Notes under the pieces: model-generated
Databases searched by the model: none
What the model saw: the letters and a program-made list of their open reading frames with translations, nothing else
Told to the model about the DNA's origin: nothing
Assembly (NCBI GenBank): GCA_024222295.1
Contig: JAAEPF010000034.1
Span: 1-64,000, forward strand
Reading direction: 5' to 3'
Source: Actinomycetes bacterium
GTDB lineage: Bacteria; Actinomycetota; Acidimicrobiia; Acidimicrobiales; Microtrichaceae
Length of the DNA: 64,000 nt
Part shown: positions 44,475 to 53,600 of the stretch, piece by piece
How the letters are laid out: the number at the start of each line of letters is the position of its first letter
Numbering within the stretch: the stretch's first letter is position 1
Program-made: the position numbers and the translations under genes

Positions 44475-45254
44475 ATGAGTGACAGTGGACCGGAAACGAA
44501 GACCGAGCCCGCGGAGATCGCGGATGATGCCGTGATCCCGACGACCGCGCTGGTGACCGGTGCCAACCGGGGCCTCGGCCTCGAGATCGCACGACAGCTC
44601 GGCGCACTCGGCACCACCGTGTTCCTCGGCTCACGAGAGTCGACCAACGGTGATGCTGCGGCGGAGGAGCTGCGCCGCGAGGGCCACGACGTCCGTGCCG
44701 TGCAGCTGGATGTGACGGACCAGGCATCGGTGGATGCCGCTGCAGTCGCCATTGCCGCCGAGGTCGACCACCTCGATGTGCTCGTCAACAACGCGGGTGG
44801 CAACTTCGACTTCGGCCACGCGGTGCTCGGCAGTGATGTCGAGATGATCGCCGGAATCGTGGATGCCAATTGTTTCGGGGCCATGCGCTGCGTGAATGCA
44901 CTGCTCGACCTTCTCCGCGCTGCGCCGAACGCCCGCATCGTGAACGTCACCTCTGAAGCCGGCTCGCATGCCGGCCCGATGGGGTTGCCGACCCAGCAGG
45001 ACAACCTTGCGGGCTATGCGGTCGCCAAGGCCGCACAGAATGCCTACACCCGCAAGCTTGCGTCGGCGCTCGAGGACAGTTCGGTCCTCGTCACCGCGAT
45101 CAGCCCGGGCTTCGTCGCCACCCAACCCGGCAGCGAGAACATGGGTGCCCGACCGGTGTCCGACGGCGCCATGAGCGTTGTGTGGGGCGCCACCCTGCCC
45201 GTGGGCACTCCCACCGGCGGCTACTTCCGCGACGGCGTGCCCGTGGAGTTCTGA
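44475..45254 (+). CDS. Short-chain dehydrogenase/reductase
   Basis: 259 residues with TGANRGLGLEIARQLG for NADP, NNAGGNFDFG, Ser in VTSEAGSHAG and Tyr-x3-Lys in AGYAVAKAAQ, so the catalytic set is complete. The end GGYFRDGVPVEF resembles the carbonyl-reductase-like (CBR) SDRs. The ATG follows the DUF1838-like gene on the same strand with GGGGGA-type spacing. Substrate unknown. Confidence 0.9.
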   Translation: MSDSGPETKTEPAEIADDAVIPTTALVTGANRGLGLEIARQLGALGTTVFLGSRESTNGDAAAEELRREGHDVRAVQLDVTDQASVDAAAVAIAAEVDHLDVLVNNAGGNFDFGHAVLGSDVEMIAGIVDANCFGAMRCVNALLDLLRAAPNARIVNVTSEAGSHAGPMGLPTQQDNLAGYAVAKAAQNAYTRKLASALEDSSVLVTAISPGFVATQPGSENMGARPVSDGAMSVVWGATLPVGTPTGGYFRDGVPVEF

Positions 45255-45305
45255 CCGTCCAGGAGACGCCACAACTTTCGACCCACCTTTTTGGGGTGAG
45301 GGTGC

Positions 45306-45562
45306 TCAGTCGAGAGGTTTGATGTGGCCGATCTCGAACGCGCACTCGTGGAGGAGCTGACCGAGCTCGCTCGCTAGTTCCCGCAGCTGCTCTGCGAGGA
45401 CCTGAGTGGCGGCCGCGTGCGGGATGGTCCCGTCACTGTCGGTCATAGCGTTCGCACGGTCGACTGCACGGTCCGCGAAGTGCGGCACCACGTCCACGAG
45501 CACAGCGACGTTGCTGAGCGTCTCTGCGAGCTGGCGCGGACTGAGGTCTTCAGTCAGGCGGG
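45306..45562 (-). pseudogene. 3' half of a split small gene (C-terminal 84 codons, including the repeat)
   Basis: The frame reads RLTEDLSPRQ through the 33-bp repeat, then LAETLSNVAVLVDVVPHF and on to EIGHIKPLD, stopping at 45306. It has no good start of its own: a TGA sits just upstream of the repeat in this frame. The same repeat in the same frame ends the N-terminal piece at 46506-46608. Joined, they give 108 codons. The sequence is helical and amphipathic; function unknown. Internal GTG or ATG codons could still allow a shortened product. Confidence 0.6.
45530..45562. repeat. 33-bp direct repeat, copy 1
   Basis: Exactly identical to 46506-46538. It contains an internal inverted repeat GACTGA-GGTCT-TCAGTC. 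The bases just outside differ between copies (A/G on the left, G/C on the right), so the repeat is exactly 33 bp. Confidence 0.95.
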
Positions 45563-45658
45563 GTTGTCATCCAGCCGGAGGTCGCCACGAAACCACACCA
45601 CTCCGGTGCCGCCCGACCTGTCAGGGAACCTCTCCTCATGCTGCTGGCGCTCGGACAT
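45554..45658 (-). pseudogene. phr: DNA photolyase 5' stub
   Basis: An ATG at 45658 opens a 34-codon frame whose end GVVWFRGDLRLDDNPA matches the N-terminus of deoxyribodipyrimidine photolyases (consensus VWFRRDLRLxDNPAL). The match stops exactly where the 33-bp repeat begins: the final Pro-Ala codons lie within the repeat and the next codon is TGA. The remaining ~430 codons of a photolyase are absent from the window. Confidence 0.75.
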
Positions 45659-45769
45659 CAGCGAGTTAACACCACGGCTTGACGCAGCCGGGCTGGCGCG
45701 CTGGTCGTGCAGCGCCAAGCAGATGACTCCGACATCTAATCGCTCGGGGGCGGAGCTAGGTTGACCCTG

Positions 45770-46414
45770 GTGCCCACAGATGACGAGTCTCGGTCGGATC
45801 GGATCGCCACGCGTCGTAGCGACACGATGCTCGCCGTCGTGGCCGCCGTTGCGACGTTGGCGTTCGCTTGGACCGGTTTCCAGAGCGCGCAGTGGGTCAG
45901 GGAGAGATTCTCGCGCTCCGATGAGGCGGCGGCGCTCAGTGAGCAGGCGCTCGAACTGGCAGCCGAAGCCGACCGGATCCAGGAGCGCGACGAGATCCTC
46001 TACCTGGAATGGCGTCTTGCCCTCGCGGCGCAGGACGACGAGACGGCCGAGGTGATCTTCGGGCTCTTCCGGCCCCCCGTACAGGCCTACCTGGATGACG
46101 CCCCTGTGGACGAAGCGGGTCTTCCTGTCGCGCCAGATTTCGATGACCCCAACTACGTTGTGATGGTCGAACGCAACGAGGCCAAACAGCTGGATGAGGA
46201 GTCACAAGAGCAGCGCGCGCTCAGTCGAGCTGCCTCGGCCCGAGCAGCGAGGTTCGGCGGACTGGGTGTGGTGTTCGCTGCTGTTCTCGCGGCGGCCGGG
46301 ATTGCGGGCAGGTTCGATGACCTGCGCATGCGGCGAATCCTGACGGTCTCGGCGATGGTGATGTTGGCGATCGGGATAGTGCTCTTGATCGGCAGTCCGA
46401 TGAACTTTGGGTAG
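45770..46414 (+). CDS. Membrane protein with coiled coil, unknown
   Basis: 214 residues: a helix near the N-terminus (AVVAAVATLAFAWTGFQSAQW), a charged helical stretch rich in Ala/Glu likely to form a coiled coil (~residues 45-85 and 125-150), and two C-terminal helices (GLGVVFAAVLAAAGIAG; ILTVSAMVMLAIGIVLLIG). Similar uncharacterised proteins occur in bacteria, but I cannot name a family. TAGGTT 7 nt before GTG 45770 supports that start over TTG 45761. It is the only intact gene between the two 33-bp repeats. Confidence 0.78.
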   Translation: MPTDDESRSDRIATRRSDTMLAVVAAVATLAFAWTGFQSAQWVRERFSRSDEAAALSEQALELAAEADRIQERDEILYLEWRLALAAQDDETAEVIFGLFRPPVQAYLDDAPVDEAGLPVAPDFDDPNYVVMVERNEAKQLDEESQEQRALSRAASARAARFGGLGVVFAAVLAAAGIAGRFDDLRMRRILTVSAMVMLAIGIVLLIGSPMNFG

Positions 46415-46430
46415 TCGCACTCGCTGAGGT

Positions 46431-46508
46431 GCTCAGTCGTGGTTCACGAACTCCTCGCCGCTGACGTCCACCACCACGGCCTCGATCTCACCGCCGGCGG
46501 AACTGGCT
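46431..46508 (-). pseudogene. C-terminal gene fragment
   Basis: A coding-like frame ends SSAGGEIEAVVVDVSGEEF followed by a stop at 46431. It runs upstream into copy 2 of the repeat, where a TGA closes it, and has no start. It may be the tail of a gene cut by the rearrangement. Parent family not recognised. Confidence 0.4.
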
Positions 46509-46538
46509 GGCGCGGACTGAGGTCTTCAGTCAGGCGGG
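46506..46538. repeat. 33-bp direct repeat, copy 2
   Basis: Identical to 45530-45562; the distance between copies is 976 bp start to start. Confidence 0.95.
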
Positions 46539-46608
46539 CGTGGTAGCTCACGTTCCGCACTGCGTCGCCTGCCGCTCCCGTCATCGCTACTGCTTCTCCG
46601 GCGTCCAT
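46506..46608 (-). pseudogene. 5' part of the split small gene (N-terminal 34 codons)
   Basis: ATG 46608 opens MDAGEAVAMTGAAGDAVRNV, then SYHARLTEDLSPRQ ending in the repeat. After the repeat the frame continues into unrelated codons (PVPPAVRSRPWWW) and stops. Replacing that tail by the sequence after copy 1 restores a smooth 108-codon gene. A GAGGAC sequence just ahead of the ATG could act as ribosome site. Confidence 0.6.
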
Positions 46609-46771
46609 GAGTCCTCAGAGTCCATCAACGGCGCTCGAACGCGCGGCTCAACAGACTTACTTCGTTTCTTTCGTGCACCCGTACCGCGTGCGCAGGTGAT
46701 GTCGGAGTGATGCCCGGACCCCAGGTGGCACCCCCCACTTGCTCAATACGCAGACGCCGGGCCGGGTCGGC

Positions 46772-47704
46772 TCAGTAGCCGAGGGTGGCGTCGACTGGGC
46801 CGATCAGTTCCTCGCCGGCGATCCACCGCACGACGTTGGTGGTGATGCGCTCGGCCAGCAACGGCCGCGCCATCTCGGGGGTGTTGCCCACGTGCGGCGT
46901 GATGATGCAGTTGTGCATGTCCCACAGCGGGTGGCCGTCGGGCAGCGGTTCGGGGTCGGTCACGTCCAACCCGGCCCCCATGATGCGGTCCTGCTGCAAT
47001 GCCGCCACGAGGTCATCGGTGACGATGTGGGCGCCGCGCGCCACGTTGACCACCACCGAGCGGCGGTGCAGCAGGGCCAGCCGTCGGGCGTCGATCACGC
47101 CCGTCGTTTCGGGAGTCAGCGCCAGGGCCAGGACCACCATGTCGGCGCCGGCGATCGCGTCATCGATCTCGGTGGTTGAGGAGCCCAGCACCCGATCCGC
47201 ACCTTCCATCACCGTCGGTCGGTTGCGCACCACCGTCACCTCGGCCTCGAACGGCGCCAGGAGCCTCAGCAGTGCTTCGGTGATGCCGCCGCCGCCGAGG
47301 ATGGTCACTTTCGCGCGGCGCAGGTTGACGCCCATGTGGCCGTGCTCAAGCCATGTGGTCGCACGGGCGTAGCGGTCGACTGCCCTCATCGCGGCGAGTC
47401 CGAGCGTGAGTGCCATCTCGGCCACCGGCTCGGCGTACACGCCCTTGCCGCAGGTCCACAGCCGATCCAGGTCCAACGCGGAGACGTACGGTTCGATGCC
47501 GGCCCACGGCAGCTGCACCCACTCGAGGCGCGTGCCGGCGTCGTCGAGGACTCGTCGCAGCCCGCCGGGGTCGTTGGGTGCCCCCCACAGCAGTGCGTCG
47601 GCCTCTGCGAGGGGAACCACATCGCCGCCACCGGCCGCCACCGCATCGGACATCCACTCAGGGACTCCCTCGGGGCCGACTGCGATTCGGGGGCTTCGCT
47701 CCAT
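46772..47704 (-). CDS. D-isomer-specific 2-hydroxyacid dehydrogenase
   Basis: 310 residues. NAD-binding motif VTILGGGGITEALLRLL, catalytic Arg in VNVARGAHIVTDDLV, Glu in LDVTDPEPLPDGHPLW, and His in NCIITPHVGNTPEM complete the active site. It probably reduces a 2-oxoacid such as glyoxylate or hydroxypyruvate, or oxidises the reverse. A GAAGAT -10-like box lies 6 nt before ATG 47704. Confidence 0.92.
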   Translation of the reverse strand: MERSPRIAVGPEGVPEWMSDAVAAGGGDVVPLAEADALLWGAPNDPGGLRRVLDDAGTRLEWVQLPWAGIEPYVSALDLDRLWTCGKGVYAEPVAEMALTLGLAAMRAVDRYARATTWLEHGHMGVNLRRAKVTILGGGGITEALLRLLAPFEAEVTVVRNRPTVMEGADRVLGSSTTEIDDAIAGADMVVLALALTPETTGVIDARRLALLHRRSVVVNVARGAHIVTDDLVAALQQDRIMGAGLDVTDPEPLPDGHPLWDMHNCIITPHVGNTPEMARPLLAERITTNVVRWIAGEELIGPVDATLGY

Positions 47705-47824
47705 CCGGGCATCTTCGCAGGCCCACCACCCCCGGATTGGCCCCGTGCAGACCGCGAGTACAATGGACGACTACCCATTTTCGGGTTCATGCGGCCCCAG
47801 CGGCCTGGACCCACAGGAGGTTGT

Positions 47825-49915
47825 GTGGCGAACCACCCGGAGCTGGAGTCGGAGCAGGCCTACATAGAGCACGCGCACGAGTGCCTCGAGGCGACCCGTG
47901 CCGAGGTCGAGGCGATGCGCAACTCCGTGGAGGGCGGCAAGGGCGGCACGTTCCAGAACCGTTTCGAGCGTGACGTCATGTGGGACCGGGTGGACTCCAG
48001 GCTGCACCAGCTCGACCTCGGTGACATGTCGCTGGTGTTCGGCCGCCTCGACAGCGAAGCCCTCGAAGGCGACGAGAACGGTGTCGGAGCCCGGCCCGAG
48101 GAGACCTACTACATCGGGCGCACCGCTGTTTCCGACGCCAATCGGGATCCGGTGGTAGTCGACTGGCGGGCGCCGATGGCGGAGACCTTCTATCGGGCCA
48201 CCGGTGTGGACCCGATGGGACTGAAGCGGCGGCGGCACTTCTCGACTCGTGGAAGCACGTTGCTCGGGATCGACGACGAGCTGTTCGGCACCGCAGCAGA
48301 CGCTCTCGATCAGGGTCTGGTGCAGGGTCACGGTGCGCTCATTTCGGCGCTGGAGGAGTCACGCTCGGGGAAGCTCTCCGACATCGTCGGCACGATCCAG
48401 GCCGAGCAGGACGCCATCATCCGCTCCGAGCTCCCGGGCGTTGTGGTGGTGCAGGGCGGACCGGGCACCGGCAAGACTGTCGTGGCACTGCACCGCGCCG
48501 CATACCTGCTCTACACCCATCGCTTCCCGCTCGAAGGCCAGGGAGTGCTGGTGGTGGGGCCCAACCGGGTGTTCCTCAGCTACATCGAGCAGGTGCTGCC
48601 ATCGCTCGGCGAGGCGGGCGTGGAGATCGCCCAGCTGTCCAACCTGGTGCCCCACGTGAGAGTCACCGGCTACGACGACGAGCAGACCGCACGGGTCAAG
48701 GGTGACCTGCGCATGATCGACGTGGTGCGCGCCGCCGTGCGCGATCGCCAGCGCGCGCTGCCCGAACCGTTGCGGATTCCCTACGGCGTGCAGCACCTGA
48801 CCCTGTCGGTGGAGGACTCCGCTGAGATAGTCACCCAGGCCCGTCGTCGGTTCCGCACCCACAACGCTGGTCGAAAGTTCGTCGAGCAGCTGTTCTTCGA
48901 GCGACTTGCCGAGAGCCACCGCAACGACGACCCAGCCGAGACCGTGCGTGGCCGGATTCGCCGCGAGCCCGAGGTGCGCGCGGCGCTCGAACGCATGTGG
49001 CCGTTGTTGACGCCCACCGAGTTGCTCAACGACTGCTTTGGCTCCCCGGGACTGCGTCGCTCGGCCACGAGACGCTTCCTCGACGACGACGAGGCGGCGC
49101 TGCTCGCCCGGGAGCGCCTCGGCGACCCTGTCGATGTCGTGTTCACGCACCACGACGTGCCACTTCTGGACGAGGCCCTCGAGAAGCTCGGGCCGCGGCC
49201 CAGGCACAAGGAAGCCGATGCCGTGCGCACCTACGGGCACATCGTGATCGACGAGGCGCAGGACCTCTCACCCATGCAGCTGCGGGTGCTCGATCGCCGG
49301 TCCCTCAACGGGTCGATGACGATCGTGGGCGACATCGCGCAGTCCACCGGAGCGTGGGCGCACGATGACTGGGAGTCGGTGCTCGACCACCTGCCGTCGC
49401 GCCGCGAGCCCCGTTTCGAGGAGCTGACGATCGGCTACCGAGTGCCCGGGCCGATCATGGACCTGGCCGCGCGGGTGCTCCGGGTGGCTGCGCCCCAGCT
49501 GGAACCGCCGACTTCGATCCGCCACAGTGGCGAGCCACCCCGGATCGTGGGAGTCCCGGCCGGTGATCTCCACCTCGAGCTGGCCGATCTGGTCCGCTCG
49601 GAACTGAAGGCGGTCGAGACCGGCAATGTTGCTGTCGTGGTGCCGCTGTCCATGGCCGAGCGGATCGACGAGGTGCTGGACACAGCCGGGATCGAACACG
49701 GTCGGGCTACTCGTCAGGGCCTTGCCAGGCAGGTCACGATCGTCACGCCGTCGCTGGTCAAGGGCCTCGAGCTCGACTCCGTGATCGTGGTGGAGCCGGA
49801 GCTCATCCTGCACGAGGAAGCCCGCGGTCCCCAGTCGCTCTATGTGGCGGTGACCCGGTCGACCAAGCGGCTCAGCATCCTGCACACGGGCGAGTTGCCG
49901 CAGATCCTGCGCTGA
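47825..49915 (+). CDS. HelD/HelR-like UvrD-superfamily helicase
   Basis: 696 residues. The layout is that of HelD: an N-terminal coiled arm (residues 1-~60), ISDANRDPVVVDWRAP-type motif upstream of Walker A, Walker A QGGPGTGKTVV (~213), Walker B VIDEAQDLS, VGDIAQSTGAWAH and C-terminal VTPSLVKGLELDSVIVVEP. HelD proteins pry RNA polymerase off DNA and recycle it; actinobacterial HelR also lowers rifampicin sensitivity. GTG 47825 has AGGAGG about 6 nt upstream. No clear rifamycin-associated element is seen in front. Confidence 0.88.
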   Translation: MANHPELESEQAYIEHAHECLEATRAEVEAMRNSVEGGKGGTFQNRFERDVMWDRVDSRLHQLDLGDMSLVFGRLDSEALEGDENGVGARPEETYYIGRTAVSDANRDPVVVDWRAPMAETFYRATGVDPMGLKRRRHFSTRGSTLLGIDDELFGTAADALDQGLVQGHGALISALEESRSGKLSDIVGTIQAEQDAIIRSELPGVVVVQGGPGTGKTVVALHRAAYLLYTHRFPLEGQGVLVVGPNRVFLSYIEQVLPSLGEAGVEIAQLSNLVPHVRVTGYDDEQTARVKGDLRMIDVVRAAVRDRQRALPEPLRIPYGVQHLTLSVEDSAEIVTQARRRFRTHNAGRKFVEQLFFERLAESHRNDDPAETVRGRIRREPEVRAALERMWPLLTPTELLNDCFGSPGLRRSATRRFLDDDEAALLARERLGDPVDVVFTHHDVPLLDEALEKLGPRPRHKEADAVRTYGHIVIDEAQDLSPMQLRVLDRRSLNGSMTIVGDIAQSTGAWAHDDWESVLDHLPSRREPRFEELTIGYRVPGPIMDLAARVLRVAAPQLEPPTSIRHSGEPPRIVGVPAGDLHLELADLVRSELKAVETGNVAVVVPLSMAERIDEVLDTAGIEHGRATRQGLARQVTIVTPSLVKGLELDSVIVVEPELILHEEARGPQSLYVAVTRSTKRLSILHTGELPQILR

Positions 49916-49927
49916 CGGCGGGGACCC

Positions 49928-50608
49928 TCAGGCTGCGACGAGTATCCGCTCGGTGGCGAACGTACCGATCCCGATGGTGCGGCCCTCGACCTCGACCGTC
50001 GCGGTGCCGTCGGGTGACATGGCGGTGAGCACGCCCGTGCTGCCGGGGACCAACTCGTTGGACTCCAGGAACTCGAGCAGTCCGGGCGTGAACTCGAGCT
50101 CCTCGGGGATCCGGTTGATCGTGAATCCGGACCCTACGGCCAGGTCCGACAGCGGGGTCGTGTCCGGCGGCTCGTAGCTCGCTCCCGGAATCGGGTTGCC
50201 GTGCGGGCAGGTGGTCGGCTCGCCCAGCACGCGGGTCATCGCCGCCTCGACCGGTTCGGAGATCACGTGCTCCCACTTGCCGGCCTCCAGGTGGGCGTCG
50301 GCCCAGGGCAGTTCGAGGATGTCGGTCAGGAACCTCTCGGCGAGGCGGTGGCGTCGCACGACTCGTTCGGCCAGCGCCCTGCCGTTGTCGGTGAGCACTA
50401 TCGAGCCGTCGACGTCGATCAGGCCTTCCCTTTCCATCCTGCGGATCATCTCCGACACTGCGGGTCGGCTGACTTCGAGCCGCTCGGCGATGCGGGCCTG
50501 GATCACCTTGATGTCGTCCTCGCGAAGTTCCCAGATCGCCTCGCAGTACTCCTCGAACGCCGGGTGGAACTCACGGGTGGCGGGCGGGGAGTCTGCGGGC
50601 GGGGCCAT
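49928..50608 (-). CDS. DtxR-family metal-dependent transcription regulator
   Basis: 226 residues: winged-helix DNA-binding domain (IAERLEVSRPAVSEMIRRME), a dimerisation/metal domain with the family's VVRRHRLAERFLTDIL, HLEAGKWEHVISEPVEAAM and GEPTTCPHGNPIPG, and a C-terminal SH3-like domain. These regulators repress iron or manganese uptake genes when the metal binds. TACAAT 6 nt before ATG 50608 indicates a leaderless message. It is divergent from lhr. Confidence 0.93.
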   Translation of the reverse strand: MAPPADSPPATREFHPAFEEYCEAIWELREDDIKVIQARIAERLEVSRPAVSEMIRRMEREGLIDVDGSIVLTDNGRALAERVVRRHRLAERFLTDILELPWADAHLEAGKWEHVISEPVEAAMTRVLGEPTTCPHGNPIPGASYEPPDTTPLSDLAVGSGFTINRIPEELEFTPGLLEFLESNELVPGSTGVLTAMSPDGTATVEVEGRTIGIGTFATERILVAA

Positions 50609-50614
50609 ACGCTC

Positions 50615-50693
50615 ATTGTAAGGCACACTTCACGCAGTGTCTTCCGCGCCGTAGCTGGTCGCAGGCCCGGCTGTCGCAGCGCTTCTGTACGCT
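50615..50693. promoter_or_regulatory. Divergent promoter region between the DtxR-family gene and lhr
   Basis: TACAAT (minus strand, 50620 to 50615) is 6 nt from ATG 50608. TACGCT (plus strand, 50688-50693) is 6 nt from GTG 50700. Just upstream of the first box is an imperfect palindrome (GTAAGG-CACA-CTTCAC), a weak candidate for autoregulation. Confidence 0.5.
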
Positions 50694-50699
50694 CGGCCA

Positions 50700-53600
50700 G
50701 TGCCACCTGAGGCCGATCCCCCCGATCACCAGCAGCCCCACACGGGTGGACAATCCGGCGCGGCGATGCACGGGTTCTCCGAGCCGGTTCGCGAGTGGTT
50801 CGGATCGTCGTTTCCGGAGCCGACCTCCGCGCAGGCCGGAGCCTGGCCCGCGATCGCCCGCGGGGAGCACACGCTTCTGTGCGCACCCACGGGCTCGGGC
50901 AAGACCCTCGCGGCGTTCCTCTGGGCACTCGACCGCCTCGGTCAGGCCGGCGAAGCCGCTGCCGGTCCCGCTGGCACGCAGGTGCTCTACGTGTCGCCGC
51001 TGCGCGCCCTTGCGGTGGACGTGGAGAAGAACCTTCGCTCGCCGCTGCGCGGGATACAGCTGGCGGCAGAGCGAGCGGGCGCCACCTGGGTTCCGCCCAC
51101 CGTCGGCGTGCGCACGGGCGACACCTCGGCCAGCGAGCGACGCTCACTCGTTCGCCATCCACCCGACATCCTCATCACCACGCCGGAGTCGCTATTCCTG
51201 ATGCTCACCTCGGCGGCCCGCGAAACGCTCGTCGACGTAGGCACCGTGATCATCGACGAGATCCACGCATTGGCTCCCACCAAGCGCGGCGCTCACATCG
51301 CCGTGAGCCTCGAACGACTCGAGCGGCTGGTGTCAGCGTCGCGTCGCGAACGTGGCATGGCTGTCGAGGCGGCTGCGGTGCAGCGGGTGGGGCTGTCGGC
51401 CACCCAGCGGCCACTGGAGGTGGTTGCGGGCTTCCTAGGCGGTGCCGAGGTGTCCGGTGAGGGTGTGCAGCCCCGCCCGGTCACCGTCGTTGATGCGGGA
51501 GTGAGCAAGGAGCTCGACCTGCAAGTCGTCGTGCCCGTGCCCGACATGACCGCTCCGGCGACCGGCTCCACTGACGGGGACTCCACGCCGTCGATCTGGC
51601 CTTCGATACATCCCCGGCTGCTGGAGTTGATCGAGGCCCACAACTCCACGCTGGTGTTCGTCAATGCCCGCAGGATGGCCGAGCGCCTCTCGAGCCGACT
51701 CAACGAACTCGCGCATGAAGGGGAGCCGGAGCACACCGCAGGTGAGGCGGCCGGCACATCGGTGGCCGACGAGTCGATGGAGCTCGTCAAGGCCCACCAC
51801 GGTTCCCTGTCGCGAGAGAGGCGCCTGCAGGTCGAGGACGAACTCAAGTCGGGCTCATTGCGCGGGCTGGTGGCCACTTCGAGTCTGGAGCTGGGTATCG
51901 ACATGGGCGCGGTGGACCTGGTGGTGCAGGTTTCCTCGCCGGGTTCGGTCGCATCCGGTCTGCAGCGCATCGGCCGCGCCGGCCACCAGGTGGGCGTCCC
52001 GAGCCGCGGCCGCATCTTTCCCAAGCATCGTGCCGACCTCCTGGAGGCCGCCGTCGTGACCCGACGGATGCACGAAGGCCTGATCGAACGTACCGCGGTG
52101 CCGCGCAACCCGCTCGACGTTCTCGCCCAGCAGGTCGTGGCCACGGTGGCTCTCGATGAGTGGCCCGACGACGAGTTGTTCGACCTGGTCCGCCAGGCGG
52201 CCAACTACAACACGCTCACCCGCGGTGTGTTCGATGCGGTGCTCGACCTGCTCGCCGGGCGGTACCCGTCCGAGGAGTTCGCCGAGTTGCGGCCGCGGAT
52301 CGTATGGAACCGGGTGGACGGCATCGTGCGCGGCAGATCCTCGGCACAGCGCCTGGCGGTCACCAACGCCGGCACGATTCCCGACCGGGGGCTGTTCGGG
52401 GTCTTCCTTCCCGACGGCACGCGGGTGGGCGAGCTCGACGAGGAGATGGTCTACGAGTCCCGCGTGGGCGAGACCTTCCTGCTCGGCGCGACCACGTGGC
52501 AGATCCAGGAGATCACCTTCGAGCGCGTCGTTGTCACACCGGCACCGGGCCGACCGGGAAAGATGCCGTTCTGGCACGGCGACGGGCCCGGCCGCGACGC
52601 CGAGCTGGGCGCGGCGATGGGCTCGTTCGTGCGGGAGCTCCGCTCCAAGGACCCGGACTCGGCGTTCGCCGAGTTGCTCGAGCACCATGACCTCGACGAC
52701 CTTGCCGCACAGAACCTGCTGGCATACCTCGAGGAGCAGTCCGAGGCCACCGGCGTCGTACCCGACGACCGCACGCTCCTCGTGGAGCGGTTCCGCGACG
52801 AGATCGGCGACTGGCGGCTCTGCATCCACTCGCCCTACGGCTCGCGGGTGCATGCGCCGTGGGCGATGGCCCTGCGCGCACGACTCGAGGAGCACTTCGG
52901 AGGCGACACCCTCGGCGTCGAGGTGATCTGGAGCGACGACGGTATCGTCGTGCGCCTGCCCGACACGGCCGATGAGGTGCCGACCGAGCTGCTCTTCGGT
53001 GACCCCGACGAGATCGAGTCCGAAGTGGTCACGGCTCTGCCGGCCAGCTCCGCGTTCGCCGCACGATTCCGCGAATGTGCAGCGCGGTCGCTGCTCCTGC
53101 CACGCCGGCGACCCGACCAGCGAACGCCCTTGTGGCAGCAGCGCCAGCGGGCCGCCGACCTGCTGTCGGTGGCGTCCAGGTACCCGAGCTTCCCGGTATT
53201 GCTCGAGACCACCCGCGAGATGTGCAGCGACGTCTATGACCTCGCCGCACTCAAGTCGGTGCTGGCCGACGTGCGAAGCCGGGCGACGAGGGTGGTCTCG
53301 GTGGAGACACAGTCGCCGTCGCCGTTCGCCCGCTCGTTGCTGTTCGGCTGGATCGCCGTCTACATGTACGAGGGGGATGCGCCACTCGCGGAGCGGCGTG
53401 CGGCGGCCCTGGCGCTGGACCGCGACCTGTTGCGCGAGTTGCTCGGCGCCGAGGAGCTGCGTTCCCTGCTGGACGCCGATGTTGTCGCCACGGTGGAGCT
53501 CGAGCTCCAGCGGCTCGTCGACGGGCGTGGAGCGCGTGATGCCGATGAGCTGCACGACCTGCTCCGGGTGCTCGGCCCCATGTCGGTGGTGGAGCTGGGG

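Noticed and set aside
45255-45305. Terminator after the SDR at 45254
   Set aside because: Only a 4-bp stem (CACC/GGTG) around TTTTT; too weak to call.
45530-46538. Integron cassette or IS element
   Set aside because: The 33-bp repeats lack GTTRRRY core sites, there is no transposase, and no terminal inverted repeats flank the segment.
47705-47824. Rifamycin-associated element before the HelD-like gene
   Set aside because: No convincing palindrome of that type in the 120 bp upstream of the start.
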